Both the position numbers and the translations under genes were made by a program. The notes beneath the pieces were generated by a model. That model did not search any database. It was not told where the DNA came from and saw only the letters and a program-made list of their open reading frames with translations. This document shows positions 34,056 through 43,994 of a stretch of DNA of 64,000 nucleotides, one piece after another (positions within the stretch are counted from its first letter, which is position 1; the number at the start of each line of letters is the position of its first letter). The stretch comes from Cephalopachus bancanus (lineage: Eukaryota; Chordata; Mammalia; Primates; Tarsiidae), in NCBI GenBank assembly GCA_027257055.1, contig JAPVLO010000521.1:124001-188000 (forward strand), given 5' to 3'.

Positions 34056-34463
34056 AGGATTACTATTATTTGTCAAATCCAGAATTGTCATATTTTTCTA
34101 CCAAGTGTTTAAAAGTATTTGTTTTGTCATTTGTTATTTCTAATGAAATTTCAATGAACCAATTTCATGGAAAACAAAAGTAGAGTGAACATTTTGAATT
34201 TATACATAATCCCTTTTTCATTTTTTCACAATTTTTATTCTTTTGTTTCTCTCAGGAAGTTTTTTTGTCAGGAGTAAGATGTTCATAAGCACAGCAAGTT
34301 GATTGGATTTTCATTCACTGATTTTTTTTCTATGAACATATTTCCTTGTTTGCTATTAGTAAAATTGTCAAATTAAGGCAAAAACCAAACAAACATAGGA
34401 CCTAGATGATTTAAAATTTGATAAATAAGACAACGAAATTTGGTTGCATTTATTTTCAATGGC
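34056..34463. other. AT-rich unique DNA
   Basis: Nothing recognised. Confidence 0.4.
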
Positions 34464-34600
34464 AAATAATAATAATGGTGAGCATTTATCGACTGCTTTC
34501 TGTATAAGACGCACTAGACAAAGCATTTTACATAAACTAACTCATTCTATTCTCAAACTCATCTATCTGGTAGGCGGTGGTGAACTGGTAAATCATCTCC
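34464..34600 (+). repeat. MIR SINE
   Basis: AATAATAATGGTGAGCATTT, CATTTTACATAAACTAACTC and TATCTGGTAGGCGG follow the MIR 5' half. Confidence 0.72.
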
Positions 34601-35255
34601 AGGAGATGGAGAGGGAACCCTGATTGACAGAGTTTACTGATTTCTGTGGTATAAACATTCCCACCTTGGCTGATTTCAAGCAGCAAAGGGTTACAAGTTG
34701 GTTTGCAACATTCTTACATATTTCACAATCGGTTCTTGGAAGTCGGTTTAAAATAGACCCCCAGCACATCACTGGAGGAGCCTGGATCAGAGAGAGGCTA
34801 CATCGCTTGCCCACATCCAGCAGTTCTTAACCAAGGTTTGTACTACTCTGGAGCACACGAACTTGACCTCTTTTTTCCTTTCTAATCAAGGGGCAGGTTT
34901 TCACTATGTTTTAAAAGCACTTACGTTTTCTATATTTTAGGAGTAAAGAATAAGAATCTGTATTAAATATCCCACTTGTGTCAATCTCTTTGGTTACCAA
35001 GCTCTTCTGCTGCAGAATGTTTTGAAGATAACCTTGTCTAGTGCATGTCTGAGAATGGTAACAGAAATGGAGGAAATGATTTTAAAAAAAAGGATAAAAC
35101 ATCAATTAAGATATTTCAACCCCAAACCCTGTCCTAATTCATTGTCATGTTTCTTAATCTTACTACAGTACCTTCTAAGAAGTTCAGGAAATTTATGGGT
35201 GGGTTTTGAGCCCATGAAAAATACTGAGTTATAATAATCATGGATTTAAAATCTT

Positions 35256-35257
<2 letters not shown>
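34601..35257. other. Unique DNA
   Basis: Nothing recognised. Confidence 0.4.
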
Positions 35258-35300
<43 letters not shown>

Positions 35301-35302
35301 TG
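35258..35302 (+). repeat. (GT)n microsatellite
   Basis: About 20 GT units with one GGT break. Confidence 0.97.
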
Positions 35303-35805
35303 CATAAATGCCAAATATTCCCATGCTGTAGAAAATTAAGTATGTTGTAACTGATGAGATGTTACACTGATTTCCTTTCATCATGCATGCAGGCTTGACT
35401 ACAAAGTCTTTCTTGGCTCACAAGCAGAGGATTTTTGCATATACTGTTGTTTCTTTTTTTCCAAGCCCCAAAGCCACAACAAAGTAAAATTGATAACAAT
35501 TGTAAGCATTAGATAGGAGACATCTTTGAACAGTAGAATTCACAAAGTTTACTAGATAATAGGCAGGAACACACTTTGGAATATTTAAGGCACAACACCA
35601 ATGTGAGGAATTATTACTGAGAAAAAAACCTCTCAACAGTTCAGTTTATACACATTATTTTCAACTATGAGTGTAACAAATAAAGCAGAAACTTCCCTGC
35701 TAAAAACACTTAGTAGATGAGCTAATGACTAATCTGGCTCTGGGAGCTTTGTAACTTGTGTGTATTTTAAGAAGCATCATTTTGGTTTTTAAGAAACTTG
35801 AGGCT
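35303..35805. other. Unique DNA
   Basis: Nothing recognised. Confidence 0.4.
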
Positions 35806-35807
35806 GG

Positions 35808-36120
35808 GCATAGTGTCTCATGCCTATATTCCCAACACCTTGAGAGGCAAACGTGGGACAATTGTTTGAGCCCAGGAGTTTGAGACCAGCCTGGGCAAAA
35901 TAGTGAGTGAGACCTCATTTCTACAAAATAATAATAATAATAATTAATTAATTAATAAAAAATTAGTTGGGCATGTTGGCATGTGCCTGTAGTTCCAGTA
36001 GTGGGGAGGCTGAGGTGGGAGGATCACTTGAGCCCAGGAGGTTGAGCTGTGGTGAGCCATCATGGTGCCACTGCACTCTAGCCTGGGTGACAGAGTGAGA
36101 CTCTGTCTAAAAAAAAAAAC
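35808..36120 (+). repeat. AluJ-like dimer
   Basis: GGCTGGGCATAGTGTCTCAT to GACTCTGTCT plus A run. The mid A-rich linker is expanded to (AAT)n at 35928-35960. Confidence 0.94.
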
Positions 36121-36640
36121 GAAAGAAACTTGATCACCCATAAATCCCCTACCAAACATATTAAGGAAAAAAATTCTTTGTAGGAAATAAGACAATATCT
36201 TATATGTGAATATTTATCAATCCTTGTGTTTTAAAAACTTCATACCATTAAGAAATTATTATTATAAACCTTATTTAGGCAGGATAACAGTATGGAGATA
36301 GAGTTTATAAAAGAGTTCTTACGTGTTGGAGTTTCATTTAAAAAAAAATCTTTACAGGTGAAATAATATGATGCCTGAAACCTGAGTCAAAATACCTGGG
36401 AAAGGGGGGTTGAGGCTTAGATGAAAGGAGACCCACCCTGTTTTTGACAGCAGTTGAAGTTGTGCTGAAGGTACAAGGAAGGATTCTATATATGTTTGAA
36501 ACTTTCTATAATAAACATTTAAGAACACCCACCTCATATCAACATCTGAAGCATTTTAGAATATTTCTAAGGGCTGAACACAACAACACGGGGAGAATTC
36601 ATTGCCAAAATACCCATGCTTACTGACATCACAGTCTACT
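36121..36640. other. Unique DNA
   Basis: Nothing recognised. Confidence 0.4.
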
Positions 36641-36644
36641 CTTG

Positions 36645-37765
36645 CACTGCTTCATTGCTGCCAGAATGATATTTTGAAACATGTAATTAGTATGGAATTC
36701 CCTTGTCCAAACACCTCTTTTGAGTTTCTATTACTTAAAGAATACAGTTTGGAATTTTTCCTTTTGTGACATTGGCCTCCTTCTCTTATAGAAATTTCCT
36801 GTGTAGTATGATATTTTCTGCTCCCATGTTTTTTATTTTTTTGTTTTTTTTCATTAATCAGTATTTTTTATTATGGTTTTGTGGGGTACAGTTAAGGGTT
36901 AGGTGTACAATTACGTTTCATTCAGGCACCCTGTTGCTAAGAGGTGTTTTCCCATCCCCAGACAGATATTTGCTACTGTTAATCCCATCCCCCTCCCCCC
37001 CATGGTTTCCTAGTACCGTCAGTCATTTTCTTATAGTATTACATTGGATGTTCAAGGTCCAGTATATGAGTGAGAACATGTGATATTCGGATCTTTGTTT
37101 CTGTGAAAGGTCACTCAGTGTTATAGACTCTAGTTCCATCCAGGTTGCTGCGAAATTCATGATTTTGTTCTTTTTTTATGGCTGCATAGTATTCCATCGT
37201 GTATATGTACCACGTTTTTTTAATCCAGTCCTCTTTTGTTGGGCAGCATGGTTGTTTCCTGGTTCTTGCTATTGTGAACAACGCTGCGATAAACAAACAT
37301 GTGCAGGTATCTTTTTTATAGAGTGATTTGTGTTCTTCAGGGTATATTCCCAGTAGGGGGATTGCAGGGTCATATGGAAGGCCAATTTTTAGAGCTTTTA
37401 GGAATCGCCACACTGCTTTCCACAGAGTTTGCACTAGTTTACACTCCCACCAACAGTGTAGAAGTGTTCCCTTTTCACCACACCCTCTCCAGCAGCTGTT
37501 ATTTTTTGAGTTGTTGTATTTTTTTTATTTTAAAGATGTGGGGTACAATCCAGGATTAGATATACAAATGTTGATTATGCACGTACCCTTGTTGATGAGG
37601 TGTGTCCTTCCCTCCCCTACACTCCCATGTTTTCATGTCCTGGAAGACTGTGAGATTCAGGAAACAGATCATGTCTTTATCTTTCTATCTTGAGTGCTTG
37701 ACACCTTGTCCTGCATATGGTACATGCTCAATACATTTTTGGTGAGTGAATTACAAACAGATTAT
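36645..37765 (+). repeat. L2 split by nested L1 insertions
   Basis: Left part: TTGCTGCCAGAATGATATTT, AAAGAATACAGTTTGG and CATTGGCCTCCTTCTC. Right part: CTTGAGTGCTTGACACCTTG and GGTACATGCTCAATACATTT. Both lie on the plus strand in the L2 order, on either side of the insert flanked by CTCCCATGTTTT. Confidence 0.7.
36833..37621 (-). mobile_element. Two nested L1 3'-end fragments with one outer target-site duplication
   Basis: CTCCCATGTTTT occurs at 36821-36832 and 37622-37633. Inside are two reverse-complement L1 3' ends. The outer piece is 3'-UTR only (about 37515-37621, GATGTGGGGTACAATCCAGG to CCCTCCCCTAC). The inner piece (about 36840-37514) has the ORF2 C-terminus as a 107-codon minus frame (37111-37434). 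The simplest history is a very short L1 first, then a second L1 in its A-tail. Confidence 0.82.
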
Positions 37766-38084
37766 ATAAAAGTAAATGTTTATACCAATTAAACTATAAC
37801 AGGTAATTAATGGTGGCTAAACTGTTTGTACTTAAAAACTTTTTATTTTTGTTTTAACCCTTCTAAATAGTGTATCATATTTATTTATAATCAAAATTAA
37901 TGTTGAAACGATACTTATGCTAACAAAAGTATGTTTTGATTGAAAAACACAGGTGAATAAATGGCATACTTTCTTTGGTACTCTTAAATATGCACACTTA
38001 AAGCAACTCCAGCTATTATAAATATTTTATCTTTAACAGATATTTTGGTAATACTTTCAATGCAAGACTGGTTGTTTCAGTGTA
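37766..38084. other. AT-rich unique DNA
   Basis: Nothing recognised. Confidence 0.4.
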
Positions 38085-39165
38085 ACAATTATAATCATAA
38101 AAATCATAATCAACTTGGATGGTTTTCTATAAGCAATAAAAGAAAAAATAGATAAATTGAACTTCATCACAATTAAAAACTTTTGTTCATCAAAGGACAC
38201 TATCAACAGAGTGAAAAGAATGGAAGAAAATATTTGCAAATCGTACTCCTGACAAGGATCTAGTATCCAGAAAAAATAAAAAATAAAAATCTCCCATAAC
38301 TCAATAACAAAAAGATTAAAAAACCCAGTTAAAAAATTAGCACAGGATCTGAATAGAACTAAATATACTAAGGCCAAAGTACATGGAAAGATGTTCCATG
38401 TCATTAGACATTAGGGAATGCAAGTCAAAACCACAATAAAATATTGCTTCACACTCACTTAGGGATGGCTATAATTTGAAAAATGGAATATAACAAGTGT
38501 TGATGAAGATGTACAGAAATTGAAGCCACATATGTTGCTGGTGGGAATGTAAAGTGGTACAACCACTGTACACAACATTTTGGCATTTCTTGAACAAGTT
38601 AAACACTGGAATACCATATGGCCCACTAATTCTGTTTCTAGGTATACAAACAAAAAAATGGAAGACAAGAGTTCAAACAGACACTTGTACACAAATGTTT
38701 ATAGAAGAACTATTCGCAATAGACAAAAGGAAGAAACAACCTAGATAATCTATTATTTGGTGACTAGATAAGCAAAATTCTGTATCTCATACTATGGAAT
38801 ATTATTCAGTCCTAATAATGTGATTTGTGATTTATGATACCAATGGATGAATCTTGAAGTCCTTACGCTAAGTGAAAGAAGCTAGAACAATAGGTCACAT
38901 ATCATATAATTCCATTTGTAGAAAATATCCAGAATAAGAAAATCCATAGATACTGAATGCAGATTGGTAGTTAACAGAGACTGGGGCGGGGGGAGGTAAG
39001 GGGTGACTGCTTAATGGGCTTTCCTTTTGGGGTGACAAAATATTCTTGGAACTAGCTAGTAATGAGAGTTTTGCAACACTGTGGATGTACTACTTGTTAT
39101 TGAGTTTATACTTTGAAACGGTAAATTTTATGTTAAGTGTATTTTACCAAAATACAAAAAAGGAA
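38085..39165 (+). repeat. Old L1 ORF2 3' part and 3' UTR
   Basis: AACTTTTGTTCATCAAAGGA, GAATGCAAGTCAAAACCACA, GTGGGAATGTAAAGTGGTAC and ATGGAATATTATTCAGTCCT follow the end of ORF2 in older L1s. Many stops. 3' end TTATGTTAAGTGTATTTTAC. Confidence 0.85.
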
Positions 39166-39169
39166 AGCT

Positions 39170-39298
39170 TTCTAAGTCCACATTCCAGAAATTCTACTGT
39201 GAGGCACCAGGTATGGGGCTTAGGAGCACATAGCTTTAACAAGTACCAAGGTGATTTGATGCAGGAGGTCTTGGGGTTAAACTTTGAGAAACACTGAT
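39170..39298 (+). repeat. MER5-type hAT fragment
   Basis: The right half of a MER5 element: AACAAGTACCAAGGTGATTT, GATGCAGGAGGTCTTGG, ACTTTGAGAAACACTGATG. Confidence 0.7.
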
Positions 39299-39674
39299 GT
39301 ACTGTTTTTATGGGTCTTTAAATTACTTCCATGATAAAAAGCTTCATACCATATAAATTAGCAAGGTAAATGTCTCAGAGGCATCACAAAGTATTACCCT
39401 TCACTATAAATGTCACTTATCCAGGGCCTGCTTAAATAAGTATACTTTCAGTCTCTCCACTCAAGACTTCTTCCCGTGACATCCGGAGTCACAGCTCTGC
39501 TCCCAGATCATGGTTAATCTCTCCTATCCCCTTGATTGCATTCTTTTCCTCTCCTTCATGTTTTCAACACTTTTTGTTTTTACCACTTCCTTCCTTGCAG
39601 CCTAAAATCATACATTCATTTCTGCATCCTAATAGAATGGCTATATATTCATATGCTACATACGTTCAGGTCGA
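39299..39674. other. Unique DNA
   Basis: Nothing recognised. Confidence 0.4.
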
Positions 39675-40264
39675 AATGAGAGCGGACCCCCCAAAAAATG
39701 AAATGATTTTTTTGGAGAGCAGGCCCCTTGTAGTACAGGGTTCCCACGATAGCTAAGTGTTCCAGGAACCCATCAGCATCGGTGTACCTGCTAGCGTTGT
39801 TGGGAGAGGCTGCATTTGGCTTCAATGATTTTTTTTTTTTTTTTTTGGAGCTTCTTCAGCACGTTTGCCCATTTCATGATGGGTGATTTATGAGCTCACC
39901 TGCCCACATTGCGTTGAGTGTTCCACAATTTTTGATTAAAAAAGCCAGCATGACACCTGTGCCTCACCCTTCTTCTTCACCCCATCCTGCCCCCATTCCA
40001 CTTTCTTTTGTTTCCCCAGATGAAGAAATGTCCTCAAAGGGAAACATTTTTGCCAATATGAAAGAGATGTAACAAAAGACAGAAGCAGTAAAAGGAATCA
40101 AGATTGATGAGTTCAAAAACTGTTTTGAGCAGTGGAAAAGTGTCTTGATAGGTGTATTGCATCAAAGAGTACTTTGAAGGTGACTGAAGTTTAAACATGT
40201 AAGAATAAATACACTATTTTCTAATAAATAAATTCTAGTTTTTTGGGGTCCCCTCTTGTTTATA
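39675..40264 (+). mobile_element. Tc1/mariner-type transposon fossil with transposase C-terminal remnant
   Basis: Terminal inverted repeats are visible: left AATGAGAGCGGACCCCCCAA (from 39675) and right TTTTTTGGGGTCCCCTCTTG (to about 40260) are reverse complements with a few changes. Between them the plus strand at 39890-40200 reads pieces of a mariner transposase C-terminus: AHIALSVPQFLIKK, PHPSSSPHPAP where live copies have the catalytic SPDLAP, and FKNCFEQWK. A T run lies at 39830-39846. It is internally deleted and has stops, so it is dead. Confidence 0.78.
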
Positions 40265-40740
40265 GCCAAGATCCTGGAAAAGTCAATGAATATTTTCTCT
40301 CTCAATTTTTCTCTGCCTTTCACCTCCTTTCCCATCCTGTCACTGAATCCTCAGAGCACTCTATGAGACATGTACAGCTTTTATTTCATTTTACTGTGGG
40401 GGAAATCATAAGCTCTACCCGGACACAAATTCCATAGGAACAGAAGCTTTGGCCTTAGTCATTCCTCTTTTCCCAGAATCTAGAAGAGTACTACAGTCAA
40501 AGCTAAATTAATATTTATAGAATAAAAATAACAGGCAGCACTTTGAGAGTAGAGGAAATCTAAGGAAGGAAATTCGAGTTCATTGATCTTGACCCGTTTA
40601 GAGATGCAAATTCTTGAAGTCAAGTCAAGTCATCCTGATTTAGAGGTCTTTTACCATTTTGTCCCAGATAACTTTGTTAGGAAGCAACTGAAACTTGCCC
40701 ATGAGTCCTCAGCAAGTTCAAGTCTAAGATAGAACTCACA
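40265..40740. other. Unique DNA with a possible MIR
   Basis: GAATCCTCAGAGCACTCTAT with GAGACATGTACAGC and TTTACTGTGGGGGAAATC at 40345-40415 is MIR-like but weak. Confidence 0.4.
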
Positions 40741-40794
40741 TCAATATTCCTGACAGGGTTTAGAAAATCAATATTCCTGACAGGGTTTAGAAAA
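40741..40794 (+). repeat. Perfect 27-bp tandem duplication
   Basis: The 27-bp unit that starts TCAATATTCCTGACAGGG occurs twice without a mismatch at 40741-40767 and 40768-40794. Confidence 0.97.
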
Positions 40795-41750
40795 GTTCAG
40801 GAGAAAAAACTCAAATTGTGATTTTGTTCTTTATTATAGAGGAACTCAGAAATAGGAGGAAGATAAGAGAGGGCCACTCTTAAGTGGTAGTTAGCTTCAT
40901 CTATTAGTCTAAGAAAGTAAATGTGTTTGAGAACTATACTTTCATAAACTTACTTTCCATTCTCGTTTCAATATAAACTCCATGTGTTTTAAACTTTCCT
41001 TTAACAAGGAAGCTAGAAAACATCTAGTAATGTATGTTTTCTACTTTTGAATCATTTTCTTTCAAATTTTATTTTATTGACAGCAGACCAATTCTTTGAT
41101 TTGTTTGTGGAATTTATTCATAATAATTACCTACCTCAAATAACTAAAGATTAAGTACTCTATTTGTGCCCTGTGGCATAGAAGACAGAAGTGGAGATGA
41201 ACATTAAGATAAAATTAAAAACATAGGAAATGAGCTTAGTTCACAGGGCTGTGAAATTAATTTGCAACATTAGTTTGGTGAGCATTGTCTTACTTAAGAC
41301 ATTCTGTCCAGGTTTTCTGAGCCCCTACCCTAATCCAGGCACTGTGGTAAGCAACGGAGATACAAGGTAGCGTGGTACCTACCATGATGGTCTTATAGAT
41401 TCATTATCAAATGTGTCACCATATCTAAAAGGCCTTGAAACCCGTGGAGTAGAACCTCTTTTCAAATGTGTAAGGCACACCTAAATTACTGCTCAGAGGA
41501 GAAAAGGTCTACTTCCCAACCGTCTTTCTCTACATGCAGACATTTTCCTTGCGTCTGGCCTGAAAACTAGAACACGGATTCCAAGGAAAGGTCAGGAAGC
41601 TCATCACACACCAGCAAGGCGTGGGCCCACCTCAGTGAACTCCATTTTCCCGAGCTGCTCTTCCCAGCGTTCTACGCCACCCTCAGCCTTTCATCTGATT
41701 CCATGGGATTTATATCGCCACTAAAGTACCAGAGTCCAGCCCAGTCTTTT
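40795..41750. other. Unique DNA with a possible L2 scrap
   Basis: TGAGCCCCTACCCTAATCCA, GGCACTGTGGTAAGC and GGAGATACAAGGTAG at 41318-41370 resemble L2. Otherwise nothing. Confidence 0.45.
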
Positions 41751-41761
41751 AAGAGTATTTC

Positions 41762-41863
41762 TTTTTCTTTTTTTAAAATTTATTTATTATAAAGATGTGG
41801 GGTACAATTCAGGGTTAGGTATACAAACATTGATCATGCAGGTACCCTTGTTGATGAGGTATG
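41762..41863 (-). mobile_element. Very short L1 insertion (3' UTR only) with target-site duplication
   Basis: Only about 100 bp of L1 3' end is present, from a T-rich tail through AAAGATGTGGGGTACAATTC to TTGTTGATGAGGTATG. AAGAGTATTTC flanks it at 41751-41761 and 41864-41874. Confidence 0.9.
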
Positions 41864-41904
41864 AAGAGTATTTCAATCAAGAAAAAACAACCAACCAAAC
41901 ACAA

Positions 41905-42190
41905 ACAACCAGCTACAGTGGCTCATGGCTGCATTGCAAGCACTTTGCGATGCTGAGGCAGGAGAATCACTTATGTCCAGGAGTTAGAGACCAGCCTGGG
42001 CAACACAGTGAGAGCTTGTCTGTACACAAAATTTAAAAATAATTAGCCAGGCATGGTGGCTACTCAGGAAGTTGACGCAGGATGATTACTTGAACCCAGG
42101 AGTTAGAGGCTGCAGTGAGCCATGATCGTGCCAATGCACTCCAACCTGGGCAACAGAGTGAGTCCCTGACTATAAAAAAAAAAAAAAAAA
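41905..42190 (+). repeat. AluJ-like dimer
   Basis: CAGCTACAGTGGCTCATGGC to ACAGAGTGAGTCCCTGACTA plus A run. Confidence 0.92.
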
Positions 42191-42193
42191 GCA

Positions 42194-42478
42194 GCCGGGC
42201 TCAGTGGCTCAACCTGTAATCCCGCGCCTTTGGGAGGCTGAGGTGAGTGGATTGCCTGAGCCCGCGGGTTCGAGACCCGCCTGGGCAGGCGAGACCTCAT
42301 CTCTACAATAAATCAAAAAAAATTAGCCGGGCCTGGTAGCATGCGCCTGTAGTTCCAGCTACTTGGAAGGCTGCGGCGGAAGGATCGCCGGAGCCCAGCA
42401 GGTCGAGGCTGCGGTGGCCGGGAGTGGCCACTGCACTCTAGTCTGGGCGACAGTGAGACTCCAACGCAAAAAAAAAAG
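42194..42478 (+). repeat. Alu, lineage-specific type
   Basis: GCCGGGCTCAGTGGCTCAAC to GTGAGACTCCAACGC plus A run. It was inserted in the A-tail of the preceding AluJ. Confidence 0.94.
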
Positions 42479-42876
42479 CAAAACAAAACTCAACCATGTT
42501 CCAACTGTTGTCACTGATAATTTAGAAAGCATTCATGATGGACAATAATCGGAAGGCTGTAGAGCACTGTTTTAAGACCACTAGAACACAGATTATGTCT
42601 TCTGTTAGAGTGCTCCAAGGTAATATTTTTCTTGCTAGTCACTGAAGCAGCTGATTGCAGATTTCCCTGTTGTCAGTGTGAGTTAATTTGGCAAGGAAAA
42701 TAAATAGATCCTTTCAACTCCCCTTTCCTTGACTCCTCCACCCCTGTAAGTCAGCTGTACCTCAGGAAAGGTAAGAAACAAACATGAAATCAGACTGTAG
42801 TTATTCATTTACAAATGACTCAGATGGCTGGGTTTTTCTTTCCAGGTTTCCCACCACAAAGCAGGGAGCTTTAATA
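42479..42876. other. Unique DNA
   Basis: Nothing recognised. Confidence 0.4.
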
Positions 42877-43005
42877 GTAAAAAAAAAAAAAAAAAAAAAA
42901 GAAAGAAAGAAAGAAAGAAAAAAGAGGGAGGAGGAAGGAAGAGGAGGAGGAATTAGGAGGAGGAGGAGGAAGAAAAGGAAGAAGCAGCAGGGGAAGAAAA
43001 AGAAA
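42877..43005 (+). repeat. Long purine tract: (A)n, (GAAA)n, (GGA)n
   Basis: An A run (42880-42900) grades into GAAA and then GAGGA/AGGAGG units. It is nearly free of pyrimidines over 120 bases. Confidence 0.95.
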
Positions 43006-43211
43006 TGTTACTGGCTACAGCCTCAGTGCCTCTGCTCTTTCAAGACAATCACATTTCATTCTGGAATGTAATTATCCAGAAGGCCAAATTGATTACACAG
43101 ATAGTATGTGGTATGTGCCCCACCCTCAGTTTGCCCCCATTTCACTCCCAAATTTCTTAACGATGGCTGTATTTTCCAGTGCTAACTATTCTTTCTTTCT
43201 TTCTTTCTTCT

Positions 43212-43491
43212 TTTTTTTGAGTTGGAGTCTCACTCTGTCACCCAGACTGGAGTGCAGTGGCCGCTCCCAGCCACCACAGCCTCGACCTGCTGGGCTCTGG
43301 CAATCCTTCCGCCTCAGCCTTCCGAGTAGCCGGAACTACAGGCGCGCGCTACCGCGCCCGGCTGATTTTTTGATTTATTGTAGAGATGAAGTCTTGCTGC
43401 CCAGGCAGGTCTCGAACCCGCGGGCTCGGGCAATGCACTCACCTCAGCCTCCCAAAGTGCTGGGATTACAGGCTGAGCCACCGAACCCGGC

Positions 43492-43492
<1 letters not shown>
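43212..43492 (-). repeat. Alu, lineage-specific type, inserted in a (CTTT)n tract
   Basis: TTTTTGAGTTGGAGTCTCAC to GCTGAGCCACCGAACCCGGC. (TTTC)n lies on both sides (43190-43211 and 43493-43630), so the target was the microsatellite. Confidence 0.92.
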
Positions 43493-43546
<54 letters not shown>

Positions 43547-43632
43547 TTTCTTTCTTTCTTTCCTTCTTTCTGTCCCTCTTCCTTCCTTCCTTCTTTCCTT
43601 CCTTCCTTTCTTTCTTTCTTTCCTTCTTTCTC
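43493..43632 (+). repeat. (CTTT)n / (CTTC)n microsatellite
   Basis: TTTC units for about 60 bases, then mixed TTCC and TTTC units. Confidence 0.97.
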
Positions 43633-43639
43633 TTGTTAA

Positions 43640-43990
43640 GTATCTCTTTTAAGTGCCAGGCACTATGTAGATGCTAAGAATTGTAATAGTGAGAAAACAG
43701 GGGCTGATAATCTGACTGGAAAATGACTTTGTCAAAATATAACACAAGGAGGGCAATAGCTAAGTAAATGTTGAAGAGAAACATGGTATTAGGAGGGCTT
43801 GCAAAATGGGATGACATGTGGACTAAGGTGGTGGCAGCTCAGGGAGAAAGAAGTGAAAGATGAATTCACCAGGTGAGAGAAATCAGAAGAAGAGTGAGAT
43901 CCAGACAGAGGAAACTGCATGTGCAAAGGCCCTGTGACAAGGGAAAGTTACATGTTAGAGAAACTAAAAAATGATTAGAGATGCTATAAT
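43640..43990 (+). repeat. L2 fragment
   Basis: AAGTGCCAGGCACTATGTAG, then CCAGACAGAGGAAACTGCAT, GTGCAAAGGCCCTGTGAC. Confidence 0.68.
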
Positions 43991-43994
43991 TGAG

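Noticed and set aside
43106..43652. 177- and 88-codon frames rich in Phe and Ser
   Set aside because: They translate a reversed Alu and the (CTTT)n tract.
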